Counted from the first letter of the stretch, positions 22,245 through 31,337 are shown. The stretch is 37,913 nt of DNA from an uncultured Pseudomonadota bacterium (GCA_903861005.1 CAIOSP010000139.1:1-37913); one strand, 5' to 3'. Translations and numbers: made by a program. Notes: a model not told the origin generated them from the sequence alone.

Positions 22245-24611
22245 TCACTCCTTGGTCTTGAGCACAGCGACGAGGTCCAGCCTGGACACCTGACGGAACA
22301 CAAACAGCCAGGAGATCAAGGCCGCGCCAAGCACCACGGCCGCCGCAAACCCGTAGGTGCGCGTCGCGATCACGACTGGGAAGCGCCAGGTCTCCGGGTC
22401 GACGGTCGACATCATGGCGACCGCAGCCTGGTGACCCGCGAAGAGCCCTACCGGCAAGCCGATGAGCACATGCACGGCCTGCTCGCCGAGCACGATCCCG
22501 CTCACCTCACTGCGGGTGAACCCCAGCACGCGCAGGCTGGCCAGTTCACGCGCCCGCGCGGACAAGGCGACGCGCGCGTTGTTGTACACGATGCCCACCG
22601 CGAGCGCGGCACCGAACAAGCTGGCGATCCACACGAAGGCGCTCCGCGTCTCGCGGGTCTGTGCGCGAAAGCTAGCTAAAACCGCCGACTTCCGTGACAC
22701 ACCAAGCACGCTAGGCATCTGCGAGAGCCGCGCCACCACCTCCGTCTCGTACTGTGGGTCCACCGCCAGGAACGCGTGCGTGGCGAGCCTGGAGCCGCCG
22801 AGCAGCCGAGCGAGCGTGTCGTTCCCCACATGACCCTGGAGTCCTGCCGGCTCACGAACGCTGCCCGCCAGTGGCAGCATCACCGTGGGAAGTCCGCGTC
22901 CGAGCAACTCGACCTCGACGAGATCACCGACCGTGAGGCCGAGCACGCGGACGAGCTCGGCGGTGAGCACGAGCCCCTGCTCAGGCGCCGCGACCGTGTG
23001 GAACGGCCACTCAATCAAGCGCCGGAGATGCGGGTCCGGTGTCCAGCCGAGGAGCGCGCCGTCGCGGTACACCCCGCCAGACGAGAACCGCGCCGCCACC
23101 GCGCGCTGTCCCTCGACAAGGTTGACACCGGGCAGCTGGCCGAGCGCCCGCACCGCCCGGTCCGGCACCTCCCCCGCGAAGGTGACGGAGATGTCCTCGG
23201 CTTGGACATGGTCGAAGATCACGCCCTCCATCGCGTCGATCGCGTCCTCGCCAAAGCGTCCGATCACCACCACCGCGGTCGCGGCGGCGATGCCCGCGAT
23301 CGACAACATCAGGCGCAGCGGGCGGCGCAGCATGTCGCGCGCCGCCATACGCGCAGCGGGTCCCAGCATGGCGAGACCGCCGCAGCGCTCGATCAGCCCA
23401 CGGCTGTAGGTGGGCGGCGCGGGTGGCTGCATGGCCTCGGCCGGCGGCATGTTGGCGATCTGCAGCACGGTTCCGAGTGCGCCCGAGATCGCGGCCAGCA
23501 TCGACACGCCGAGCGACACCAGCACAAGCTCGCCGTCGAGTCGGAAGGACAGCGTGGGCAGGGCGAAGAAGTCCCGGTAGAGGTCGGTCATGGCGCGGCC
23601 GAACCAGGTGCCCACGCCCAGGCCCATGACGGCCCCCACGACGCCGACCACCGCGATCATGGCGAAGAAGTGCCGCGCGATCTCGCCGCGCGTGTAGCCG
23701 AAGGCCTTCAGCGTCGCGATCGGCACCCGCTGCAGCTGCACCATTCGGCCGAGCGCCACCTGCACCAGGAACGCGGCGACCGCGAGGAACACGATCGGGA
23801 TGGTGCTCGCCAGCGCGCGAAGCTGGCCCATCTCCTGAGTCAGCAGCTTGTTCGAGATCTGCTTGTCGCGAAGCACGGCTCCCAGCCCGCCATAGGGCTC
23901 AAGGAGGTCGTCGACCGACTCCAGGACACCCTCAGGGTCCGCGCCCGGCTGAAGTCGGAGCACGACGTCGTCGAAGGCACCGTCCATCCGGTAGGCTGCG
24001 GCGACCGCGCGCTCATCCATCCACACCACGCCGAAGCGCGTCGGGTCCGGCATGAACTCGCCGGGGGCGATCGCGTAGACGAACTCGGGCGCGTCCGCGT
24101 ACCCCACGATGCGCGTCTGGAACTGGTGGCCGTGCATGACGAGCGGCAGCGTGTCGCCGAGGGCCAGTCCGTGCGCCTCGGCGAAGGCACTCAGGATCAG
24201 CACCTCGTCGTCCCGTCCCGACTCGAGCGGTCGCCCCTTGTACACTCGGAGGTCGTCGAGGCGCGGGCGCCCGTCCGAAGGGAGCGACATCACCTGCCCC
24301 GGTGGCGGGGTCTCCGCGGCGGAGACCACGAGGCGCACAGGCTCCACGAGTCGGGTCTCCACCAGCGCCACGCCGGGGATGTCCTCCAGGCGGGCCCGCA
24401 CCGCCAACGGTGCGCGCTCCAGGTGGACGAACACGTCGCCGAAGCGGTAGCGCTCGTAGTACAGGTCCCGGGCCAGCTCCAGTGATTTCCACGTCCCGCG
24501 CATGGACACGAACGCGGCCACTCCGCAGCCGATCACCACGGCGATCGTGCCGACCTGGACGGCCTGCCCGACCAGATCTCGCATCATCTTCTTGGTGAGC
24601 GAGGTCACCAT
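22245..24611 (-). CDS. FtsX-type ABC permease with two ABC3 domains
   Basis: 788 aa. Helix 1 near the N-terminus ([18 protein letters not shown]) is followed by a large extracytoplasmic domain of about 220 residues. Three helices follow (about 265-400, including [19 protein letters not shown], the coupling motif of FtsX/MacB-like permeases). A second copy begins [20 protein letters not shown], has its own periplasmic domain and three C-terminal helices with [18 protein letters not shown]. This double-permease form resembles the LolE-like 'ABC3' transporters that work as mechanotransmission exporters rather than pores. Start ATG 24611 overlaps the ATPase stop by seven bases; its stop is two bases before the adaptor start. 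Likely cargo: lipid, peptide or macrolide-like compound; not determinable. Confidence 0.9.
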   Translation of the reverse strand: MVTSLTKKMMRDLVGQAVQVGTIAVVIGCGVAAFVSMRGTWKSLELARDLYYERYRFGDVFVHLERAPLAVRARLEDIPGVALVETRLVEPVRLVVSAAETPPPGQVMSLPSDGRPRLDDLRVYKGRPLESGRDDEVLILSAFAEAHGLALGDTLPLVMHGHQFQTRIVGYADAPEFVYAIAPGEFMPDPTRFGVVWMDERAVAAAYRMDGAFDDVVLRLQPGADPEGVLESVDDLLEPYGGLGAVLRDKQISNKLLTQEMGQLRALASTIPIVFLAVAAFLVQVALGRMVQLQRVPIATLKAFGYTRGEIARHFFAMIAVVGVVGAVMGLGVGTWFGRAMTDLYRDFFALPTLSFRLDGELVLVSLGVSMLAAISGALGTVLQIANMPPAEAMQPPAPPTYSRGLIERCGGLAMLGPAARMAARDMLRRPLRLMLSIAGIAAATAVVVIGRFGEDAIDAMEGVIFDHVQAEDISVTFAGEVPDRAVRALGQLPGVNLVEGQRAVAARFSSGGVYRDGALLGWTPDPHLRRLIEWPFHTVAAPEQGLVLTAELVRVLGLTVGDLVEVELLGRGLPTVMLPLAGSVREPAGLQGHVGNDTLARLLGGSRLATHAFLAVDPQYETEVVARLSQMPSVLGVSRKSAVLASFRAQTRETRSAFVWIASLFGAALAVGIVYNNARVALSARARELASLRVLGFTRSEVSGIVLGEQAVHVLIGLPVGLFAGHQAAVAMMSTVDPETWRFPVVIATRTYGFAAAVVLGAALISWLFVFRQVSRLDLVAVLKTKE

Positions 24612-25327
24612 TGAATGTCCGACGACTTCGCCCGCGTCGCGTTGGAGGTGACGGTCGCGACACGCCCGTCGGCCATCGTGAACACGCGATCCGCCAGCGC
24701 CGCGATCGCCGCGTTGTGCGTGATGAGCGCGGTGGTCGCCCCGAGCTCACGGTTCACGCGCGCCAGCACGTCGAGAACCAGACGCCCGGTCGCCACGTCC
24801 AGAGCGCCGGTGGGTTCGTCGCACAGCAGCAGGTCGGGCCGCTTGGCGACGGCGCGGGCGATGGCGACGCGCTGCTGCTCACCGCCGGACAGCTGGGATG
24901 GGAAGTGGTCGCGTCGGCTGCGCAGTCCGACCAAGTCGAGCGCCTCATCCGGATCAAGCGGGTCGGGCGCAATGTCCGTCACCAGCGCGACGTTCTCACG
25001 CGCCGTCAGGCTCGGGACGAGGTTGTAGAACTGAAACACAAAGCCCACATGCTCCCGACGGTACCGGGTGAGCGCGGCGTCCGTGGCGGACGTCAGGTCG
25101 TGGTCGCGCCACTTCAGTGAGCCGGAGGTGGGCACATCTAGACCGCCAAGCAGGTTGAGCAGGGTGGACTTGCCGCTGCCCGATGGCCCGAGGAGCACGA
25201 CCAGCTCGCCTTCGTACAGGTCCATGTCCGCGCCGCGCAGCGCCAGCACGTCGACCTCACCCATCCGGTAGGTGCGTGTCAGACGACGCGCTTGCAGCAC
25301 AGAAACGGGCGAGGTGTCGGACGACAT
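24605..25327 (-). CDS. ABC transporter ATP-binding protein (MacB/LolD-type)
   Basis: 240 aa from ATG 25327; the frame stays open another 64 codons upstream, but that part has Arg/Gly-rich shadow composition. Motifs: Walker [19 protein letters not shown] at residues 47-64, Q-loop [18 protein letters not shown], signature [14 protein letters not shown], Walker [13 protein letters not shown], and switch His in [10 protein letters not shown]. The [16 protein letters not shown] and DEPTGALD forms are those of ATPases that drive FtsX-fold permeases, which fits the next gene. It is first in the exporter operon. Its promoter lies in the IS-remnant region upstream, so expression may have been changed by those insertions. 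Confidence 0.9.
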   Translation of the reverse strand: MSSDTSPVSVLQARRLTRTYRMGEVDVLALRGADMDLYEGELVVLLGPSGSGKSTLLNLLGGLDVPTSGSLKWRDHDLTSATDAALTRYRREHVGFVFQFYNLVPSLTARENVALVTDIAPDPLDPDEALDLVGLRSRRDHFPSQLSGGEQQRVAIARAVAKRPDLLLCDEPTGALDVATGRLVLDVLARVNRELGATTALITHNAAIAALADRVFTMADGRVATVTSNATRAKSSDIQW

Positions 25328-25561
25328 GGACCGCAGGTTGCAAGCTGTGGGCCAGCGCGGTCCGGGCCAGTCAAGTCCGCCGGTCGGACCGGACCTTCCT
25401 GCGCCACGCCCATGCCTTGGACGCGAACGCCCCAGTGCGCTGTCGCGGTCGTCCCTCGCCCCCTGCGCCAACGATCCCCGGCCGCCGACCCGCGCGCGCA
25501 CCTCGACCTTCGCGGGCACCCCGCCACCGCAGCCTGTCGATGTCCTCCCCCACCTCGCCCC

Positions 25562-25852
25562 GTCACCGAACCGTCGGCGTCACCTTCGGGTCGCCGCGCG
25601 CCGCAAGCCGCAGCGCCACCCGGTCGGAAGGACCTGACGCATCCGGCCGCCGCAGCCGGGGCAGCTCTGCGGGTCAACCTTGAAGCCGGCTAGAAGAGCA
25701 CCCGAAGGATCCGCTCCCCCCGCGCGGTCCACCGACGCCGTACACGGTCCACGTACACCTCGGGCACGTCCGTCTGACGACGATGCACGGGCACGATCGC
25801 CGATCTCAGCTTCGACGCCGGCGCGAACACGCCGTGGTAACGGATCAAGTGC
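25562..25852 (-). mobile_element. IS91-type transposase C-terminal remnant, copy 1
   Basis: Read on the minus strand, 25849 down to 25690 gives RYHGVFAPASKLRSAIVP then YVDRVRRRWTARGERILRVL and stops. A shift of frame continues as FKVDPQSCPGCGGRMR. This order (YHGVxAP, R.RW..LL.RV, then a CPxCGGRM zinc ribbon) is the C-terminus of IS91-like Y1/rolling-circle transposases. The N-terminal catalytic part is absent. The bases 25611-25630 recur exactly at 31139-31158, and the 40 bases that follow differ at four positions. Bases from 25562 recur at 27393. The 660-base spacer 25328-25986 holds no intact gene. Confidence 0.6.
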
Positions 25853-25986
25853 TGCCGCCTTCGGCGGCACCTGCCGCCGCTTGTCGTCGCGCGGCCCCCC
25901 AAGTCAGAAGACATGCACCTCGCGGGCGCCCGGTCGACCACCCACGGCAGGAGCGCCAACGGCGTCACTCCGTTAAGCGCCGCCCC

Positions 25987-26901
25987 ATGTCCAAGACCGC
26001 ACAGGAGCAGATGCCCCCGCCGGCATCCACAACCCTGGCGCGACCGGGCGACTTCGTCGTTCGAAGCAACCTGCGGGGCGGCCTCGCCGTGCTCCGGGAC
26101 TGGTCGCTGGTGTCGGCGATCGCCGGCCTGGCGATCCTGGCGGACTCCTGGTGGGCGTCCGTCGCCGCGCTGCTCCTCATCGGGCGCGTGCAGTTCGCGA
26201 TCGGCGAGAGCCTGCTGCACGAGGCCTCCCACCACAGCCTGTTCCGCACGCGCGCGTGGAATGACCGGCTCCAGCCGCTCTACGCGTGGCCCTTCTTCGT
26301 GACCCTCGGTGCGTGGCGTCACGAGCACCTGCTGCACCACCGCGTGCTCGGCACCGATCACGACCACGTGGTGAAGACCTACCTGGAGGCGGGGCTGCTC
26401 GACGCCACGCCGCGGACCCGGTGGGCGTGGTTCGGTCGGCCGCTTGTCGGCGCGGTGGCGGTCTCGTACGTCCGCTCGATCGTCGCCATGAACCGCCGAC
26501 GGGACGGCTGGGTCCTCGCCGCGTTCTGGGCCGCCGTGGTCGGCGTGTTCACGTGGGCAGGTCACCCCACCTGGCCCCTGCTGTACTGGGTCGCGCCGCA
26601 GCTGATCGTGTTCGCGCCGATGCTCTACTGGTCGGAGATCGCGGACCACTACCGGACCCGCGGCGGTCATCGGACGCGCACGGGCACGCTCTCGAACTGG
26701 CTCGACCACCACAACGGCTTCCACGAGGTGCACCACCGGTGGATGTCGATCCCGTTCCACCAGCTGGCCGCGGCGCACGACGCGCTCGTCGGCACCAGCG
26801 AGGATCAGGCGTCGAGCGCGTGGCAGGTGTGGCGCCAGATCTCTCGCGCGGAGGAGACGCCGCCGGAGGCGTGGCCGCGGTTCTGGCCGCGGGCGCGCTG
26901 A
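25987..26901 (+). CDS. Fatty acid desaturase (membrane di-iron)
   Basis: 304 aa from ATG 25987. The three histidine boxes are intact: HEASHH at 78-83, HEHLLHH at 112-118 and HNGFHEVHH at 242-250. Four or five helices surround them (LVSAIAGLAILADSWW; SWLLLI-type stretch at 58-68; WPFFVTLGAW; WVLAAFWAAVVGVF; LLYWVAPQLIVFAPML). The enzyme uses O2 and two electrons to place a double bond, or hydroxylates, in a membrane lipid or carotenoid-like substrate. No reductase, ferredoxin or acyl-CoA gene is nearby. It sits alone between two IS remnants, with weak ribosome-binding sequence, which fits acquisition by transfer. Its base composition is not obviously different. Confidence 0.88.
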   Translation: MSKTAQEQMPPPASTTLARPGDFVVRSNLRGGLAVLRDWSLVSAIAGLAILADSWWASVAALLLIGRVQFAIGESLLHEASHHSLFRTRAWNDRLQPLYAWPFFVTLGAWRHEHLLHHRVLGTDHDHVVKTYLEAGLLDATPRTRWAWFGRPLVGAVAVSYVRSIVAMNRRRDGWVLAAFWAAVVGVFTWAGHPTWPLLYWVAPQLIVFAPMLYWSEIADHYRTRGGHRTRTGTLSNWLDHHNGFHEVHHRWMSIPFHQLAAAHDALVGTSEDQASSAWQVWRQISRAEETPPEAWPRFWPRAR

Positions 26902-26932
26902 GCGCGGCGGACCGACCGGGACGGGACTGACC

Positions 26933-27085
26933 TCAGCGCAGCAAGCCCCGAACCGCCAAGGTCTGTTCACCGTCGCCAGGACGGACCTTGGCCTTGGTGA
27001 GGTCGGCGAGGCCCTCCACGGTGCGCGGGTCGCTGAGGTTCACGGCGCCCGCCTCGACCCGGGGCGCTCCGCAGCTGTCGAGGCC
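26933..27085 (-). pseudogene. Unrecognised gene remnant (C-terminal part)
   Basis: On the minus strand, about 50 codons ending in TGA at 26933 read as protein-like sequence (VEAGAVNLSDPRTVEGLADL, then TKAKVRPGDGEQTLAVRGLL). A stop (TAG) lies just upstream and further protein-like pieces continue in other frames toward about 27350. No start or ribosome-binding site fits. I do not recognise it. It lies in the 680-base gene-free stretch 26902-27583 between the desaturase and the 719-aa gene. Confidence 0.35.
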
Positions 27086-27357
27086 GGTCTACGACGTCGT
27101 GCCGCTCCGCATGCACACGAGGTTCAGGTTCCCTGACTCCGTCCACGCCCTCCACGTTGGACGAGGTCGACCCATCGCCCGCCAGCACCCGCGGCCCCGA
27201 GAAGCGCTCGTGGGACGTGCCGTCGCCGGGCGACAGGTTCGCGAACGACCTCAATTCGACGGCACTGACGGTCATCGAGAGCGGCGCAGAGCGCAGGCAT
27301 TTGAAGCTCCTCCGCCCGCTTCCGAAGGTCTGACGCAGCCCGTCCGCGTCCGGATCG

Positions 27358-27470
27358 CCTTCTGCGCGCCCCACTCACCCGCGCGTTGACCTGTCACCGA
27401 ACCAACGACGTCGCCTGCGGGTCTCCGCGCGCCCGCGGCCCGAGCCGCAGCACGCCGCCCTCGCACGCCA
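27358..27470. mobile_element. IS remnant, copy 3 (short)
   Basis: Bases 27358-27387 match 31309-31337 with one or two differences (CTTCTGCGCGNCCCACTCAC and onward). From 27393 GTCACCGAACC and the following 60 bases resemble 25562-25620, with CCGCGCGCC and AGCCGCAGC in the same order. It thus joins parts of both other remnants. It codes for nothing. I read it as the terminal part of the same element family after deletions. Confidence 0.45.
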
Positions 27471-27583
27471 AGTCGGAACAACGCGCTCGTCGTCCAGCCG
27501 GCGCGCCGACGCGTTCGTGTGCGACGGGGCCGCCGGCGGGACGAGCGACACGTTCTAGGGGTGGGGTCGCGGGGCGGGTCGGC

Positions 27584-29743
27584 TCAGGCCACGAAGGTGT
27601 TGATCACCTTCTCCACGTCGGCCTTCAACTTCTTCGCGTCGACGATCGCCTTGGCGATCGCCTTCACGTAGCCGTCATCCGCGCCCTCCGGCACGTCGAC
27701 GCGGCGGATGCCCGAGTCCAGCGGCGCGTCGCGCTCCTCCTGGATGCGCCTGGCTTTGTCCTTCTCGTGCTTGTCCGACATCGTCTTCAGGCGCAGCGCC
27801 AGCTTCCCGAAGTCCACCTTCTGGAGCTCGTCGCGCAGCGACTGGACGCGTCGGCCCATGCGGTCGCTCGTCTCCTTGCGCGCCTCGGCCAGCTTCTTGC
27901 GCTCCTCGCCGGACAGCGCGCCCGCCAGCTTGACGTCCATCCGCTTGCGGTCGGCGTCGAGCTTCGCGTACAGGCGGCGGAGCCCGCGGAGATCCTCGAG
28001 CTCGTGGGCCATCTTGGAGAAGAAGATCTCCTGGCGGTACGTCGCCATGGCGACCTCGTTGGCGCGCATCTGGTCCGGGTTGGGCGTCTCGTCGCCGTGC
28101 GCCGCGAGGAACTCCGCCACGGGCATCACGTTCTCGTTGTAGTTGTCGGCGACCTCCACCACCTCGACGCCCTGCGTCTTGAGCATCTTGAGGAGGCGCA
28201 CCATCATCGCCAGGGGAGGACGATAGTGGCCGCTGCCGGTGTTCACGCGCTTCACGACGCCGCCCTTCACCAGCATCTCGCCGGCCATCAGCACGGGCAG
28301 GCCGGCCATGTACGACGAGTGGAAGACCGACCTCTGCTCGCCGTCGTGCTGCACGGCCGCGTGCTGATGGGTGATGTAGAGGTCCCCGCCCATGCTGAGC
28401 ACGAAGCCCGTGTACCCGGCGGTGATCTGCTCGCTCGGGTACAGGGCGGAGTCCGCCGCGACGAGCTCCATTTCGTGCAGCATGTAGTCCCGCACGTCCT
28501 CTTCCCAGTTCCACCAGTCGTACTGGTAGAGCTTGCCGCCCTTCACGTGCACGCGGAACAGGTCGCGCTGATCGCCGGTCATCCACTTGGCCAGCCCGCG
28601 CTCCACGTCGAGCTCGGTCCCGTGGTGCTCCATGCCCTTGCCCTGCGTCTCTTCGAGCCAACGCGGCAGGTGGTTGATGGTCACGTTCGCGAGCGTCGCG
28701 AGCTCGCGGCAGGTGCGGTCGTAGACCTCCTGCACCTTCTGCACCATGCCCGCCTCGATGGCGTTGCTGAACTTGCGCTTGGATACGCCCTCGCCGGCCA
28801 CCTTGAGCCACATGTCGGCCGCGAAGTACATGTCCGTCAGCAGCGCGATCTTCCGCTCGGGCGCGGCCGTCTTGAGCTGGCCCGCGAGCCCACGCAGCGT
28901 CTGCAGGATCGGGTCGTCGACCTTGGCGCGCGACGCGGGCGCCAGGTCCGCGCCGGTGAGCAGCCTGTCCAGCGTCCCGATCGCGGTGCGCACCCGCGCA
29001 TCCAGCTCCTCGAGCTTGTCCAGGCTCTTGCCGAAGCGCGTCTTGGCCAGGGTCCGCTTCTTGAGTGCGTCCTCGGCCTCGCCGATGTCGGTGGCGAGGA
29101 CCCCCAGCGCGGCCTTCAGCGCCTCCAGCGGCGGGGTCGGCGGCGCGCCGCCCTCCTCCTTGGCCTTGTGGTACGCGTCGACGGTGGCCTTGAGTTTGCT
29201 CGCCTGGAAGCGCTTCACCAGGGCAAGGACGGCGATCTCGGTGGCCTTGCCCGCGTCGACCTCCGACTCGTCGTCGACCTCGTCCTCGGCGGCGGCGCCG
29301 TTCAGGCCCAGGCGGGTGGTGTCCGCCGCCCGCGCGAACGTGCCGCCGATCGCCAGCTGCAGCGGCGCGACGACCAAACCGGCCTCCTTCAGGCCGGCGC
29401 GCGCGTCCTTGAGCAGGGTCTTCGCGTCCGCGCCGGCCGTCGCGCGGTTGTCGCGCAGCGACGGCACCGTGGTGATCTTGCCGTTGGTCATGGTGAACGC
29501 GCCGCGACCGACGTACCAGTCCTTTTCGGCCGAATTCGCCACCGTCTCATCACCCGCCCACGCCAGCTTGAAGCGCTGCTTGGTGGCGCGGCCGGAGGCG
29601 TCGGCCAGCAGCGTGTACACCACCTTGTCGTTCTTGCCGCCGAGCCGCACCATGCAGTAGTGCACCGCCTGGCCCGCCCCGAGCAGGCGGAGCTGCTCGA
29701 GGCCCTTGAGGTTCTGCGACTTGGCGGTCGGCGGCATAGGCAT
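27584..29743 (-). CDS. 719-aa protein with an HSS...SGHYRP domain, function unknown
   Basis: Long, soluble, without signal or helices that cross a membrane. ATG 29743 has GGAG five bases upstream. Residues 1-110 form a compact N-terminal domain (LLGAGQAVHYCMVRLGG; DWYVGRGAFTMTNG). Residues of about 120-330 are mostly helical with long charged stretches. At about 445-530 comes FVLSMGGDLYITHQH, FHSSYMAGLPVLMAGEMLV (about 472) and SGHYRPPLAMMVRLL (about 501). That HSS-x-AG...AGE...SGHYRP pattern resembles one I recall in plant IQ-motif (IQM) proteins and some bacterial effector-like proteins. The C-terminal 150 residues are coiled-coil-like with Lys/Arg/Asp. An effector or toxin role is a guess; no immunity or secretion gene is obvious. 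Its neighbours in the same direction are a SnoaL-like gene and a 146-aa helical protein. IS remnants lie on both sides. Confidence 0.8.
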   Translation of the reverse strand: MPMPPTAKSQNLKGLEQLRLLGAGQAVHYCMVRLGGKNDKVVYTLLADASGRATKQRFKLAWAGDETVANSAEKDWYVGRGAFTMTNGKITTVPSLRDNRATAGADAKTLLKDARAGLKEAGLVVAPLQLAIGGTFARAADTTRLGLNGAAAEDEVDDESEVDAGKATEIAVLALVKRFQASKLKATVDAYHKAKEEGGAPPTPPLEALKAALGVLATDIGEAEDALKKRTLAKTRFGKSLDKLEELDARVRTAIGTLDRLLTGADLAPASRAKVDDPILQTLRGLAGQLKTAAPERKIALLTDMYFAADMWLKVAGEGVSKRKFSNAIEAGMVQKVQEVYDRTCRELATLANVTINHLPRWLEETQGKGMEHHGTELDVERGLAKWMTGDQRDLFRVHVKGGKLYQYDWWNWEEDVRDYMLHEMELVAADSALYPSEQITAGYTGFVLSMGGDLYITHQHAAVQHDGEQRSVFHSSYMAGLPVLMAGEMLVKGGVVKRVNTGSGHYRPPLAMMVRLLKMLKTQGVEVVEVADNYNENVMPVAEFLAAHGDETPNPDQMRANEVAMATYRQEIFFSKMAHELEDLRGLRRLYAKLDADRKRMDVKLAGALSGEERKKLAEARKETSDRMGRRVQSLRDELQKVDFGKLALRLKTMSDKHEKDKARRIQEERDAPLDSGIRRVDVPEGADDGYVKAIAKAIVDAKKLKADVEKVINTFVA

Positions 29744-29905
29744 AGGGACTCCGGCTGCGGCGCCCGTAACGAACAGGGCGAGTTTGAGATTGGCCTGACG
29801 GCGGAGCGGTTCGGGGTCGCGCCACCTGACGTCTGAGCGGGCGTGGGCACCGTTGTCGTCGCGCGGCTGTGGAGGAAGCCCTTTCCGACGCTGCGCAACG
29901 TAGAG

Positions 29906-29944
29906 CGATGGGAATAGCCTGCGAAAATGACGCCATTCCCATCG
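29906..29944. promoter_or_regulatory. Inverted repeat, 10-bp arms, in the gap upstream of the 719-aa gene
   Basis: CGATGGGAAT (29906-29915) and ATTCCCATCG (29935-29944) are perfect reverse complements separated by 19 bases. They lie four bases past the SnoaL-like stop and 160 bases upstream of the 719-aa start. The arms could form a hairpin (transcript end) or be two half-sites of a regulator. No T-tract follows on the minus strand. Confidence 0.4.
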
Positions 29945-29947
29945 TGA

Positions 29948-30391
29948 TCAAGACTGGGCTTGCGCCGGGAACGACTCTCCGGCGGCCTGTTCGGTGGCCG
30001 GGAACGAGAAGTGGCCCTGCACGATGTACCAACGGTCCTTGCGCTGCTCACAAACGACGGAAAACCGAGCTGGCAGGGTGAGTGGCTGCCCCTGGGCAGA
30101 CACGCTGACGGTCAGCTCGGTCGCGGCCCAGGCCACAGGGCCCGCTGCAGACACGGACGTCCAGTCGAAGCGCAGCGCCATCGAGTCTGATTGCGTCCAG
30201 TCGCGCTCGGCCTGCAGCCGGATGGCTGCCTTGCCCACCCGCCGCTCATCGGCGCCGCTGCCAAACATCACGACGTCCGCGTCATCGGCGTGAAGATCCA
30301 GCAGTCGGTGTACATCACGGGAGGCGTAGGCGTCCGCATAGGCCTGCAACAGGGTGAGGATCTCTTGCGTGACCTGACTTCTTGCGTGCAC
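29948..30391 (-). CDS. SnoaL/NTF2-like (DUF4440-type) protein
   Basis: 147 aa from GTG 30391, chosen because GGAG lies six bases upstream; an ATG 24 codons earlier gives an atypical leader. The sequence follows the NTF2-like cone fold: helix LLQAYADAYASRDVHRLLDL followed by HADDADVVMFGSG, then a strand set ending with RWYIVQGHFSFP. Such domains are stress-related ketosteroid-isomerase-like proteins, cyclases or scaffolds. It has no catalytic signature that I can assign. It lies between the 146-aa helical gene and the 719-aa gene, all minus strand, with 205-base gaps, so co-transcription is uncertain. Confidence 0.75.
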   Translation of the reverse strand: MHARSQVTQEILTLLQAYADAYASRDVHRLLDLHADDADVVMFGSGADERRVGKAAIRLQAERDWTQSDSMALRFDWTSVSAAGPVAWAATELTVSVSAQGQPLTLPARFSVVCEQRKDRWYIVQGHFSFPATEQAAGESFPAQAQS

Positions 30392-30595
30392 CGTGGTCTC
30401 CGGGTTTGAGGGGCACCCCCTCGATGTCTTAGGTTTGGATACTCGGGCAGCGAGTAGATTCATCCGCCCGGATGGCGACGCAATCGACGCAGAAACCCGT
30501 TCCGAGCGGCACCCGCGACCGGACGCGGAGTAGGGGCAAATGTGGACTGAGATCCCCGGCGGACGCGGCGCCTTGATGCGCCACGGGCGCGATCT

Positions 30596-31036
30596 TCAGC
30601 GCGTGCGCTCGGGCACCTCAGAGAGGTCCGCTGACTTCAGCTCGCGCGCGCATTCGTCCATGACGTTGGCGATCGCCTTGGCGACATCGGCGCGCGCCTG
30701 CTCCTTCGCGCGACCGCCCTTGGTCCAGGTCTGGGTACGGGTCAGCGAGAGCTTGGGGTTGTCGTGGTTCTTGACGTAAGCCTCCGCCTTCTTCTTCAGC
30801 GCGATCGCCTGCGCCGGGACCTCGTCGGCCAGGAACGCGACGTTGTCACGGAACATGCCCTTGCCCCAGTTCCCCATCATGGCGCGGTTCGCGGTGACCG
30901 GGCCGGTGAGCATCATCAGCCCCGTGCCGAGCTCCTTCCACCCCTTCTGACCCTTGTGGTCCATCCCTTCGTAGGCGGCCTCGAGCTTCTTCAGCTTGAC
31001 CGACCACTCCTTGAGCACCTCGCTGAGCTTCGCCAT
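30596..31036 (-). CDS. Small charged helical protein of unknown function
   Basis: 146 aa. ATG 31036 has GAGG ten bases upstream. It is mostly helical and Lys/Glu/Ala-rich (MAKLSEVLKEWSVKLKKLEAAYEG; AVAKAIANV-type C-terminal helix), with a less polar middle segment (GLMMLTGPVTANRAMMGNWG). There is no signal peptide. I recognise no family. It could be a chaperone, adaptor or immunity partner for the 719-aa protein because it lies upstream in the same direction, but nothing in its sequence shows that. An IS remnant abuts its 5' side. Confidence 0.6.
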   Translation of the reverse strand: MAKLSEVLKEWSVKLKKLEAAYEGMDHKGQKGWKELGTGLMMLTGPVTANRAMMGNWGKGMFRDNVAFLADEVPAQAIALKKKAEAYVKNHDNPKLSLTRTQTWTKGGRAKEQARADVAKAIANVMDECARELKSADLSEVPERTR

Positions 31037-31130
31037 TCAATTCGTCCTCGTGCGGGAGATGGGTCGCTAACGGACCCTGGCGAGTAACGGTATGAGGGCG
31101 AGGCGCATCGAGCGCTTTGCGACGCTCGAC

Positions 31131-31337
31131 GCCAGCAACAGCGCCACCCGGTCGGAAGGACCGGACGCATTCGGCCGCCGCAGGCGGGGCAGGTCTGCCG
31201 GTCTCGCTTGACCGACGGATCACCTCCTCCGACGCGATCCACCGCCGCCGCACGCGGTCCACGCACACCCCGGGCACGTCCGCGCGACGACAACGGGGCC
31301 CGCGCTCCCCTTCTGCGCGACCCACTCACCCGCGCGT
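31131..31337 (-). mobile_element. IS91-type transposase C-terminal remnant, copy 2
   Basis: The minus strand reads CVDRVRRRWIASEEVIRR and, in a shifted frame, DRQTCPACGGRMR, the same blocks as copy 1. Bases 31139-31158 equal 25611-25630. The piece at 31236-31295 aligns with 25727-25790 with about ten differences in 60. Bases 31309-31337 are shared with copy 3. As in copy 1, only the transposase C-terminus survives and it is frameshifted. The 490-base spacer 31037-31524 holds nothing else except low-complexity GC-rich sequence at 31338-31524, which carries the next gene's promoter. Confidence 0.6.

Noticed and set aside
22776-24485. A 569-codon plus-strand open frame opposite the FtsX permease.
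   Set aside because: Charged, low-complexity composition (Arg/His/Glu/Asp) with no domain; the minus strand encodes a clear permease with helices and coupling motifs.
27386-29836. An 816-codon plus-strand open frame, longer than the 719-aa gene it overlaps.
   Set aside because: Its product is dominated by Arg, His, Gln, Leu and Val in the pattern typical of an antisense shadow in high-GC DNA; it has no recognisable domain, while the minus strand has a ribosome-binding site and conserved-looking motifs.
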